From positions 2,835,498 through 2,899,497 of the forward strand of contig NC_036448.1 in NCBI RefSeq assembly GCF_002775205.1: DNA of 64,000 bases, read 5' to 3'. Positions 41,383 through 52,275 of this stretch are shown here, piece by piece. The stretch's first letter is position 1; the number at the start of each line of letters is the position of its first letter. Both the position numbers and the translations under genes were made by a program. The DNA comes from Xiphophorus maculatus. Taxonomy: Eukaryota > Chordata > Actinopteri > Cyprinodontiformes > Poeciliidae. The notes beneath the pieces were generated by a model, which had not been told where the DNA came from, did no database searches, and was given only the letters and a program-made list of their open reading frames with translations.

Positions 41383-44300
41383 CACACACACACACACAGC
41401 AGACCGTGGGACCTCATGGCACGTCGCTACGCTAACAGATCACATCAGATGGAAAATACAGCTTCAGATTGTAAAATCTATTAGGATTTTGGCTTGTTTA
41501 TAGTAATAAAAACCTGTTTCACAACAACTTCTCTATCACACACACTGTGTGACGTCACCTCTCCTTCCAATGTAAATAATTAGAAGCTTTTATGGAAGGA
41601 AAGCTAGAAAGAAATAATGACTGAAGTTCTTAAAGAGATCAAGAGCAACAGAAAGGTGGAGCAGTAGGTCTTCTTTATAATTAAACTGAAAAAAAATCGG
41701 CCACATAATCTCTGATCAGTGCATCTGTAGAAATAACAGAGATCAGTGGACGCTGAAGGAACATTACACAGAAACGGAGTCTGAATAAAGCAGCTGCTGA
41801 CTCTAACCCAGTGGTTCAGACTGCATTCCTCCAGGGCCAGAATCCTGCAACCTTTAGATATACTACAGCAAAGGTATGTTAAGCTGAGGAAATGATAAAT
41901 AAATTTATCATTTGTTGTGATAAATTTGTTACCATGATAAAAATTTTGTCATGACAAATTCCAGTTAATGATCTTACCTCAAAAAGAAATAAGAAATAAT
42001 TCTTATGACTTTTATTGTTATGATCATATTACCACAAAATATTGTGATAAAACCTAAAGTCCATATCAAATACCCCTAATGTAGCATATATTTTAGATGT
42101 TATATTTACCACATAAAACACATGAAAATTTGTATTTTTAACCTGACAAAATGGAAATCATCAAATTCTTGCCCTTGAAGTTTTGTCCCTAAGCTCCACC
42201 CCCTCCTCCCTACCTGTCTGTCCTGTCGTCTCTCCTGGACTGGAGCGGCTCTGCCGGTTAATCTCCGGTTCAACTAAGGGTCTAGTGTTGCAGCTACAGG
42301 GGGGGTATCTATTATTCAGCTGGCCCAAACAATAGAGGCCAGACGAGCTCCACAGCTGCCACGCAGTGGACAGATAAGACAGCACAACAAATTATTCATG
42401 ATGGAGGAATGGAAGGATGGAGTGGAAGACGAGTTCAATGGGAACCGATGAAATCATAGAGCGCCGCGGCGACACGGGACGGCCCAGCCACGTTTGGTGA
42501 ACAGCGTTTTAATATAGAGGCTCTTTATGAGTCAGTAGCCACTTCAATCTGAGATATGTAGGAGAAAATCACATAATGGGGTCAGGAGACTCATTGTTTT
42601 AGTGGAACTGCACTTTAAAAAGCTTTAAAAATTAAACCAAAACTGTACAAAATAATTTATTTTTTTTTTTAAATCTATTGTTATTCAACCAATTATTAAT
42701 AGGTTAATCTAAAAAGAACTGTACTATGCTGTATTGATGTTAAGTCAAGCAGAAAGGTCTGAGCTTTTCACATGTTGATGTTAAGAAGATGTTTTAGCTG
42801 CAGATTTATCTTTTGCTACAAATAATGAAGAGTTCACTAAAGGACTGCATCTTAGGCAATAAAATGATTACTTTCTTGTTTAAAAAATGAACTGAATTAT
42901 TTGTTTTAATGCATTTTCAATACTGTATGAAAAGACTTATGTGATTTAATAACAATTCTGCAGAATGAGCCTAATTATTATTTTTTGATTAATCGTCAGA
43001 ATAATGGATGTATAACCATCGTTGGCTATTCAAGAAGTTTTCCAGTCTTTGCGGTTCCTTTCTCCAGCGAGGTCGACACGCCGTACATATCTCACACTCT
43101 CAACAGGGCTTACCCTGAAGGTAAGCACTGAGCAAACAGAGCTGGACCAGTGAGGCAGCCATAAATCAGGATCAGGTGAGGCTTTTCCCAGACCGGCCGG
43201 GCCCGAGGAGTGTGTGCTGTGTTTAAGTGTGTGTGTTTCGTTTTACAAAAGTGTGCCTTCTGTGGTGGATCACGGATCCGGAGAGGAGGCAATCAGGCCG
43301 AGATAAAGCTGTGTGTACTCAGATGGGAGCAGCACGGAACTGTTCACGCACACACACGCACACACACTCACACACACACACACACACACGCTCCTATGTA
43401 CCATATGGCATGGCCAAAACAATGCTCCAGCTTGTAGCGTCTTGGGTAAAATGAAATGAGAAGCAGCGTGTTGTGAACTCACAGATGCAGAAGCACCACG
43501 GCTATCAGCGTCCACTCTGGGGTTTTGTGGATGATGTTGGTGTTGCTGAACCTGGAGACAGAAACATAAAGAAGCAGAGGAAACCATAAGATCAGGTTGA
43601 AAACATGATGCGGCAGAAACACACTCTGTCCAGGTCAGAGCAGCTTTTTTAAGTCATTTGTCACATTGCACCTTAAAGGTGCAGTATGTAACTTTTACAA
43701 AAAACATGTTTTTACATATTTGTTGAAAATGTCACTATATTGTGACTGTATAGTATGAGATAATCTATGGAGAAAAACTGAGCCTTTCCCTTCCTATACT
43801 AACTAGAAACAACCAATCAGAGTCAGGAGGAGGGCCTTGGTGCTGTCAGTCACCCTCTGTGTGGTGCTGCTCTTCCCTTTCTACCCTCCCCTCTTGGTCT
43901 TTGCAACATTCTAGCCAGCAGAGAATGTTATGAATGCTAGGGATAATTAGCATGGTCACTAACAAAAGCGGATAAAGGGCTTTCCTGTAACGGCCATTGG
44001 AAAGCATTGATTGACAGCACTAAGCTCCTCCTCCTGGCTCTGATTGGTTGTTTTGGTCGGCAGTGGTGCATTTCTTCAGACGGCAATAGTAGCTCAAGGA
44101 GGATGTGGAGGAGATCAAACCTTTCACTGATTATCTGGTGACAGTTTTAACAAATATGGAAAAAATATATTGCTTATAAAAGTTACATACTGCAGCTTTA
44201 ATGTGACTTTCTGCAAACAGAGAGAAAAAATTCCTGATGAACACTACCAAACACCCCAGTGTTGGGTTTTTGATAACTGGACTTCCTGAAGAAAGCTGGA

Positions 44301-44610
44301 CTCTGGAAGTGCTTGCTCTGCTTGGTTAACTTTAAATAGACCATTTCTTGCCAAAGTATTCACACCCATTGAACTCCTTAACATTTGAACATGTGAAAGT
44401 AAGAAAGGTTTCTGCATTTTATTGAGATTTTATGTGACAGACCAACACAAGCAAGCACACAGGTGTTGAGTGGAAGGAAAATGATACACAAATAGAAATC
44501 AGTGTCACATGCATATTGTATATTCAGCCCTGCTTACTCTGATACCCTAAATAAAATCCAGTGTAACCAGTTGGCTTTAGATATCACCTAATTAGCAAAT
44601 AATAATAATA

Positions 44611-44647
<37 letters not shown>

Positions 44648-44756
44648 GCAATAAAGAACACAGCAGAACATGAGAATGATTGGACACAATTATGCCTTTT
44701 TAAACCAACAGTTCAGCTTTACTGAACTGGACTGTTGCAGTTTTACCACAACACAA

Positions 44757-44803
<47 letters not shown>

Positions 44804-47800
44804 AACAGATGTAATCACTTGTGTTTGCAGAAAAAAAGTGACATTGCTTGAATTTTAAGTTCCTAAAGAAGAAAGGCTGATAACATGGTATGCTATAAAG
44901 TCAACAGTTACTATTTAAACCAAATGTCCTGCCATGCCTCTACCTTTCCAGTAGAGGGCAGCAAAGTTTAACAAATTAATCCAAAAATGTGGAACTGAAT
45001 TAAATGACCAATTGACTTCATAATTCAGTTGCATAATCAAACTCCTGTTTTGTTCTTTATTAATCAGAATAATCTGATCCTGGTTTATTTCATGTCTCGT
45101 CACACTGGATGACTCATTGTTCTTAGCTTTGCTTCCCATTAAGAGCTCTGAACGACCTCTGATCAGCTCAAAATCTAACATACTTTGACGGATCAAAACT
45201 GGACTAAATTACTCTCAACTAAAGGCAAGCTCTTTGTGAAGGTCCAGACTCACATGAAACATGGGATGTCTGGAAAGACCTGAAAACTCATCTTCATGCA
45301 CACGCTCTGTCCAGTCTGAGTGGAGATGTTTTAGAAAGAAGAATAAAGAAGAATTTACGTCTGTAGCTGGAAGAGATGAGGTGAAGCTGTAATTATTATA
45401 ATAATTCCTTTCACTTCTAAACTATGGAAACTTCTAAACTATTTCACTATATCACTTTGTGTTGGTCGGTCACATAAAGTCCCAATAAAATACAACCAAC
45501 AAAATGTTGCCTTACATGTTGTTGCTTGTAAGATAACAAAATGTAAAAAGGTTTGGGAAACATTACTATTTTTGGAAGGTGCCTTATCTTGTATTTATTC
45601 GCCAAGTTAATAATTAGTAAGTAGATCCACTAATTGTACCATTTTATAGCACTTCAAAGTCACTGTGTTAACTTCAGTTGTTATAAAAATGCGAGTTAAA
45701 AGAAATTTAACTCTTTGAAATTGGGACTCTGTCTTTTTAAGAAACTTCTGGTCTTTCTGAAACTTTCATGACAACATGGCTCCTCTGTTAACACTTTAAC
45801 GTCTTTACCAGCGTTATACTGAGAAGTTGCTCGTATAACGAGCTCAACAGATGTGCAGTTCCACCAGGTGTTTGCTAACTGCTGCTGGCTAGTCTGAAGG
45901 AGCCGAATGGGGGAGTTGTGTGGAAAAAAAGCCCACACATGCTCCAGGAAATAAACCATATTTCTTACAAGTTAATTGAGGCACAAACAAAGAGAATGGA
46001 GGATTCTTCCTAAATTTAAAGCTAAAAACGTAGATTTGCATGAAGGTTTCCAATGAACTTCAAACAGAAATAATCTCCTAACATGTGTGTTTGTTCTAAA
46101 ACTACAACTCAACTACTGTACATGTAGGGAAACTGGAGCCCTGAACTGTCAGGGGAAGTGTGTATCAGTGTGTGTGGCGCTCTGACCTGAAAGTCCTGAC
46201 CAGGTTGTTCAGGTCCGTGGAGAGGTCACTCATGGTGAGGCCCACCGGACCTACGATGTTCCTGAGACTGTGCAATACATTCTGAGGTTAAAACTAATAA
46301 ACAATATTAAAAAAAAAGATCATGTTCATATAATAGAGTTGTGATAACACATACATATACATACACACACCCACGCACACACACACACACCCCAACATAC
46401 CAGCTGCTGAGTTTCTCCACTGTAATCCGTTTCTGGATGAGGTTCTGAGCCTGGGAATCAATCAGCGGCAAAACTGGATCCTTTGATTCTGTCTCCTGGA
46501 TAACACACAACATACAGCACTCAGTTCAATCAGATATGCAAACACTCACCATATAAAACATACATGCAGGCCTGTTGCAATAAGCAATAAATCAAAAATT
46601 ATGAATTAAAACAAGATCAATAATTTCCATTTGTAAAAATTTACCATTTTTCTCTTTTCTCTCTTTCTACCAAAAACCAGATGACAGACGTTTTCAGTTT
46701 GGTGCGTTGGTCTCAACTAGCCCTATTTGTTTACAGAGACTTCATAATTCATTTTATTTGTTGTTTCTGTTGTTTTGTTTATTCATTTTGGATATTTAAA
46801 ATGTCTTCCAGCTCCAGTGTCAGATGTTCATTAGAATTGAAAGTTTGTCGATCTTTGAGTTGCTGAAGATGTACTATATAAATAAAATTACATTATCTGC
46901 CCTTTGAGAATGTGTTTTTGCATTATACTGCCTTTACCATTACATCAGTGGTGCCCAAAGTGGGTCCTAGAGGGCCGGCATCCTGCACGTTTTAGTTCTC
47001 TCCCTGGTGGTAGTAACAACCTTTTCAGCAGGTCAATGTTCTTCTTAGGGCTTTTAACGAGTCGTCATTTGATCCAGGTGCATTAAACCAGGGAGAGAAC
47101 TAAAACATGCAGGGTGCCGGCCCTCGAGGACCCACTTTGGGCCCCCCTTCATTAGATGGCTTGAAAATGGTCTCAAAGCAACAATATTATCATTTATCGC
47201 AAAAACTGTACAATTTGTTGTCCAGCAAAATCTGTTACCATGACAGGTAACACATTTTCTCTGTCTGAAGGAGCGGAGTCGGGGAGTCATACATGAGACT
47301 CCCTAACCACAGGTCTCAAACTCCAGTCCTCAAGGGTCGCTGTCCTGCAGTTTTTAGATGTGTCACAGGTACAAAACGCTGGAATGAAATGACTTAGTTA
47401 CCTCCTCCTTGTGTAGATCAGTTCTCCAGAGTCTTAATGACCTAATTATTCTATTCAGGTGGTGCAGCAGAGGCACATCTAAAAGGTGCAGGACAGTGGC
47501 CCTCCAGGACTGGAGTTTGACACCCCTGCCCTGCCTAGACTGTTTCAGGTCTATTGGAATTACATGAATTATTTCTGAATGACAAAATTATGATAGATTT
47601 TTTGCATATTTAAAAAAAGAGTATTATGAAAGTCTGACTTTTTTTGAGATTTACATACTAAGATACTGTTTTCTGTATCAAAAGTGAAAAAAGTGGATCG
47701 GTGCATCCCCACTTTATACAGAATGACGCAAAGTTCCACCGTGCCGTCTGTCCAGCAGCAGTGTTCCTCCGCTCACCTTGCTGGGCGTTATCTCCTCCTC

Positions 47801-50800
47801 AGGCAGAATCCACGTCCCTCTGTAAAACTCTGTGACTCTGAGCTGCAGCCGCTCAGTTTCCTTCCACAGCGTCTCGTAGTCCGGAGCTGCAGCCGACCGC
47901 CCCCTGTCCTGCTCTTCGGCGTCTGGCTCCGTCACGTCGTCGTCCTCGAGGTCATCTTCGTCCAGCTCCTCTTTCTGCGTTTCCTTTACGTTGGAGAATG
48001 GGGATCCAAGAGAATGGTCGGCTCCGTACAGGAAGCTCAGCGTGTCGTCTGTGCACCACTCCTTTAGAGTCCTCTTCAGGCACGCCAGCAGATTGAGCCG
48101 CACCGTGTCAGGATTGGCTTCTCCAGTGTGGGTGTTCAGGAGATCCCGCAGCCCAGCTGCTCCTCTCTGGCTCATCCCCACCTGGGTGATGCTGAGAGCC
48201 GCCAGGTTTGGAGCCTGTTTGCTTCCAGCTTCCAGCAGGTCAGAGTTGGGATGGACTCTCTCTGACACGCTACACTTGTTCAGCTTTGCTGTGGCCTCCT
48301 CCACAGGTCTGTTCTCAGGAGACGCATCATCTCCTCCTGCTCTCCCCCCCTCCTCTGGGTCGTCGATATGTCGCTGCTCGCTCTGCTTCCCGTCTCCGTC
48401 TGTGTGTTTGGGCAGGTCAGCCCAGCTCACCTGGACTTTCCGGCGCTGGGGGACCACGCTGGAGACAAAGTCCTGCTCCTGTTCGCTGTCGCTGCTTTGA
48501 CTGAGGTCACTTCCTGCGGCGCTGCGCTCAGAGCCAGGAGGGTCCTGAGGCGGGGCAGCCAGGGGGTCCTCGATGTCCTCCTCTTTGAGGCACCTCTCGG
48601 ACAGCAGCACCTCCTCACCAGAGCTCCCACTGGACGGACACACACGCACACAGAACACACAGTCAGTCTAGTTAAAACCTCAACTCAAATTGATGCAAAA
48701 ACAGATTTTCAGGTGTATTTTCCATTGTAGGAAATAAAAGACATTTATCCTTAATAACTAGGAGTGAACTGATTTTCTTCATTTTGGGCCATCAGCCAAT
48801 GTGAAGGAGGAGGAGGAGTGAATGCTGCAAGTCAATGATTCAATACAATGTGGGTTTCCTTGGAAATCTTTTAATCTGCTTTGAACAATTAGGATCTATT
48901 GGACTGTCTGTGTGATTGAATTGGAAAGACTTTTTTAGCCTTTTTTGAGCCTTTGTTGTCAATTGGCACAATATAGATAAACTAAACTTGAAACTGATCT
49001 CATCAAACTCCGCAAAGGTCAGAAAAGAACATTCTAAATTCAAGTATATTTGAGAGAGCTACGTCATGTGCAGTTCATATCATTTGATGGGTTTTGTTCA
49101 GTGTTTTTCTAGAAAATAAGATTGGAATATTGCAGGTACCTGGTGACATTATAACACCTGACAGTGTCAGCAGGTCAGGCTTTTTAAAGATCATGATCAG
49201 CCAGAAACCTGCATTTAGTGCAACCCTAGTTTTTATTAGCTTTAGTACATCAACTGCTTTGAATTGTTAAAATTGATATTTAACGTATGTCCAAATATAT
49301 CAAAAATATTCATAGGTAGTTTTTTTTCCACATGACTTTAGCTCACTGTGTGGAAATCTAAAAGCAGCAGTACATACCCATCTCCTTTCTTCAGCAACCT
49401 CACCTCTGGGGGACTGCCAAGAGACATAAAGCAAAAACAATGTTTTTTACATTCCAAAATGGTTTTCTGAGAACAGAGAAAAGAAAAGAAGCCGCGCACC
49501 TTTCATGCTGCCGGAGCCAAAGAGGCGTCTTTGATATCTGCAGCTCATAGTGTTTGGAAGCTTTGTAGCAGAAGTTGCTGCAAAAACACTAGACACAAAC
49601 AACAGGAGTGCAGCTTTATAAATATTTCTCTGAAAAATTGACCTGATAATAGTAAGAAAAAATAAAAAGAACTCACCTTCCGCTCTGTGATGTCATAAAC
49701 CCGGTTTGTTTTGGTAGATATTTTAAACCGTTGGTTTGGGATCTAGAGATTGAACAGTGTAGATGAGTCATGACAAAGTGAATCTGAACTTTTTAATTGT
49801 CGAGTTGTAGTAAGTTCACAGGTCCGGGAAGACCAGGCTAAGAGTTCTACCTTGCCCAGTTTGTTTGGACATACAGGATAACCACAGAGTTTGGCGATGA
49901 ATCTCTCCTCCACAGTGTCTTTGTAGTTAGCAGGAGTTATGAGCTTGGCCTGTGAGGAAGAGAGAAAGAATGTGAAACATGATATTTTTCATTTATTTAT
50001 TTTCAAAAGAGGAACTTCCACATCTCTAAATATGAATTGTTGGTCCTATTACACCTCTTTCAAGCATAAGAGGATGACGCAATCAGCAGCTGTTTGCAGT
50101 AAATATAGCTGTTGGTTCACGTTTGATTGGTACTGTGTGACATGAAGAAACAGCCACCACCATTGATAATGACGTTATGAAGAAGCTTCACTTTATGACT
50201 GAATAAAGTATTTTTGAGCTGAACCATTTCAGTCAAATACAACAAAAACATGGCTGCCCTGATTTTTAGAAATTAGCTTCAGGCACATAAAATTAAAAAC
50301 ATTCGTGGAGTAGTTTGTCCTGACAGCCCATGCTACCTGCTAATTCATACCAAAGTTGTTTTCTGTTAATGTATTTTACAATGAGAGAATGCTTATGCCA
50401 CTTTTGTCACGTAGAACAAAAAAGCTGAATAAATATCCACAAATAGTGGACAGTCCAGATTCATTGAACGATGTCGTCTCATAATCCTCAGACATATACA
50501 GTGAAATATAAATCAATATAAAGAAAGTAAGATCAGATACATACACAGTCAATCAGGAAGTCTTCAGCCACCCTGTCCTCTAGGAGGCGCTCCACTACCT
50601 TCAGGGCTCTCCTCTCCAGCTCCAGCTTCTCCCTCAGCCTCTCCTTCACCTCCTCTCTCCTGATAAATAAAGCACATGTAGACATTTACCAAATACTGTC
50701 TGAGCTGTGAGCCTGAAAGGCTTACTAGCGTAAACTGTTTTCACACCTCCTCGCGTCTTCTTCAGCGGTCCGTACTTTGACGCATTTCCCACCTACAGTT

Positions 50801-51883
50801 AGGCAAACCAGAACAGAGTTAAAGATACTTTCCTCTGGTTTCATTCTCTCCACCAACTGATGCGTCCTGGCCATAAAAACACAGCTGCGTAAAATAGTCT
50901 GGCTTTCCACAGATGGAGTTTCATTTAACACAGTTTTTAAAAAGCACACCAAGAAAGAAACACAAATTCTGCTCTGGGTTTATTTGCACCAATGGCATCA
51001 CAACAGGCAGCTGATTCTACTTTTAGTCAAAAGTCAGAACTTCCAAGTTACCAATCAGAAATGCAAGAACTACCACTGAAATATGAAATTTTTCTGTGAA
51101 ACTTGGGGCTCTCGCACGATATGGCTGCTGAATAAATTTGTATTGCATTAAAGCAGCAGCACATATAGTACTGTAAACATGGTTGTTCAGTGTTAGCAAC
51201 TCAATAATTAGCTAAATACAGTTAGGTTCAACTTGGATGTGATGGGATTTCCAGATCCGAGCGCTAGACAAATTGAAGCACTACTAAACACTGTGGAGCT
51301 ATGATGTTTGAGAGAAGTCAACATCGGTTTAGAAAATTCTAATTCAAATATTTTGCTGTCATACACAGCTCAACTCCTTTGAAGGTAAAATTTGATGAAA
51401 ACCTCCAAATAAATAGTGAAAAACACCCCAGAAGAACACAAATGACTTCTTCTGAATTACTCTATCAACTGCTGCATACCTTGTGTGATGTCACTACAGC
51501 CCACGAAAACTCGTTTTGGGGAGTTATTACTTTGAACTAAATTACATTTAATAAATAGAAACACTAACTGTGAAATTTTCCACACATGACAAACTATATC
51601 TAAAGAGAATTTAACTGAAGTTACAATAAAGTCGGGCACGTAGCTTTAAGTAGCACATAAAGAAGCTAAAAATGGCGGCTACATTCATGTTTGTTTCAGC
51701 CGGACAGTAACCTGCTCTCCTGTTAGCTTGTTAGCAGCCATAACAAAGCTGCTCTTCAGGTAACAGCCTGAAAATTGGACCTTTTTTGGAGCTTTTAGCA
51801 GAACCTCCTCTCCTCCTCCTCTCTTCTGTCTCCATGCTGCTTGTTTTCTCTCCGTTCAAACTCTGACCCCGTGACGTTCCCAT
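41194..51883 (-). CDS. rpap2: RPAP2, RNA polymerase II CTD Ser5 phosphatase, complete
   Basis: Twelve exons on the minus strand: 51781-51883, 50747-50792, 50545-50659, 49851-49949, 49677-49742, 49500-49588, 49378-49413, 47777-48629, 46401-46495, 46187-46261, 43483-43551 and 41194-41329. Together they give 593 residues, every phase consistent (human 612). The N-terminal RTR1-type zinc domain is clear: AKLITPANY, then KLCGYPVC (Cys110, Cys115), YKISTKTN-like [16 protein letters not shown] and CFCSNFC (Cys146, Cys150). The 853-base exon codes a low-complexity acidic linker with [10 protein letters not shown] and [13 protein letters not shown]. The end has [16 protein letters not shown]. The family removes Ser5 phosphate from the Pol II CTD and helps Pol II enter the nucleus. 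Start: the first ATG in the frame (MGTSRG). The exon-1 donor (AAAAAAG|GTCCAA) is weak and the least certain point. It is transcribed divergently from glmn. Confidence 0.94.
41344..41398. repeat. (CA)n microsatellite next to the last rpap2 exon
   Basis: It lies about 15 bases upstream (in transcript sense) of the final exon, so on the coding strand a (TG)n tract adjoins the splice acceptor. Confidence 0.95.
43346..43389. repeat. (CA)n microsatellite in an rpap2 intron
   Basis: An imperfect dinucleotide run interrupted by G and T. Confidence 0.9.
43673..44201. mobile_element. TTAA-type MITE (529 bp)
   Basis: The left end TTAAAGGTGCAGTATGTAAC with 'ttttaca' and the right end 'aaaagttacatactgcagctttaa' are inverted. 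Both carry TTAA at the edges. The interior also has paired arms ('aaccaatcagagtcaggaggag' and 'ctcctcctggctctgattggtt'). No coding capacity. It lies in an rpap2 intron. Confidence 0.75.
44599..44647. repeat. (AAT)n microsatellite
   Basis: A trinucleotide run inside the decayed Tc1-like element. Confidence 0.95.
44756..44803. repeat. (AATA)n microsatellite
   Basis: Twelve tetranucleotide units inside the decayed Tc1-like element. Confidence 0.95.
45600..45960 (+). mobile_element. Copy of the TTAA-flanked element (internal part)
   Basis: It shares 'ttgttataaaaatgc', 'ttgaaattgggactctgtctttt', 'aagaaacttctg' and 'gctggctagtctgaaggagc' with 11515-11820. The ends are worn. Confidence 0.6.
46946..47149. 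mobile_element. hAT-type MITE, copy 2 (204 bp)
   Basis: It has the same length and arms as 30531-30734. It is flanked by CATTACAT (46938-46945) and CATTAGAT (47150-47157), an 8-bp target duplication with one change. This confirms the hAT assignment and the exact ends. It lies in an rpap2 intron. Confidence 0.85.
47310..47528. mobile_element. hAT-like MITE (219 bp)
   Basis: The ends CAGGTCTCAAACTCCAGTCC and GGACTGGAGTTTGACACCCC (then TG) are inverted, and 'ctgtcctgcag' pairs with 'tgcaggacagt'. It resembles the element at 11286-11504 in length and layout. No clear target duplication remains. Confidence 0.7.
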
Positions 51884-52275
51884 TGTACGGCAGCCGGTAC
51901 GGCCGTACCAGTTATTCACGCTGTATTCGGAAAGTGTGTACTTAAGCGTGTGTTTTTATCTGCAACCGGGCTATTTGAGGGCATGAAGAGAAGGTGTGTG
52001 ACTCTATTTTCTCTGTAATGTGCGCTTGTTTTATCCACCGAGGCGGCTTCGTTTCTCCCTGAGCTCAGATCATTCAGAATCAGCAGGACTAGCATCTAGT
52101 TTGCTTGAAGCTGCGGGGATTCACTACTTAACCGTAGCCTTAAATAACCTCTTATATGTATGCGTGTATTACACATTCGTCTTGTGCGCGGCGGTATAAT
52201 TAATTAATTATTAATTCTGCCCTCTTTTTTGAAGGATTACTTGGTGAAGATCCAGCCCATGTGAGGACAGTAGAG
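51884..52275. promoter_or_regulatory. Shared (bidirectional) promoter of rpap2 and glmn
   Basis: The two start codons are 393 bases apart on opposite strands, so both promoters must lie here. A perfect 14-bp palindrome GGTACGGCCGTACC sits at 51896-51909, next to the rpap2 start. A 'ttttttgaag' acceptor at 52225-52234 suggests that glmn has a non-coding first exon within about 51950-52100. No TATA box was identified. Confidence 0.6.

Larger units (their letters stand above)
44349..45584 (+). mobile_element. Decayed Tc1-like transposon with both ends
   Basis: The left part ('aaagtattcacacccattgaactcc', 'gagtggaaggaaaatgatac', 'cagccctgcttactctgatacccta') and the right part ('tttgtgttggtcggtcacataaa', 'cccaataaaatac', 'tttttggaaggtgcc') have the layout of a fish Tc1-like element with its untranslated ends. 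The core contains only traces of transposase, interrupted by two microsatellites. It is a dead copy in an rpap2 intron. Confidence 0.6.

Noticed and set aside
47991-48730. Three plus-strand frames of 98-169 codons
   Set aside because: They lie opposite the 853-base rpap2 exon and have no independent support.
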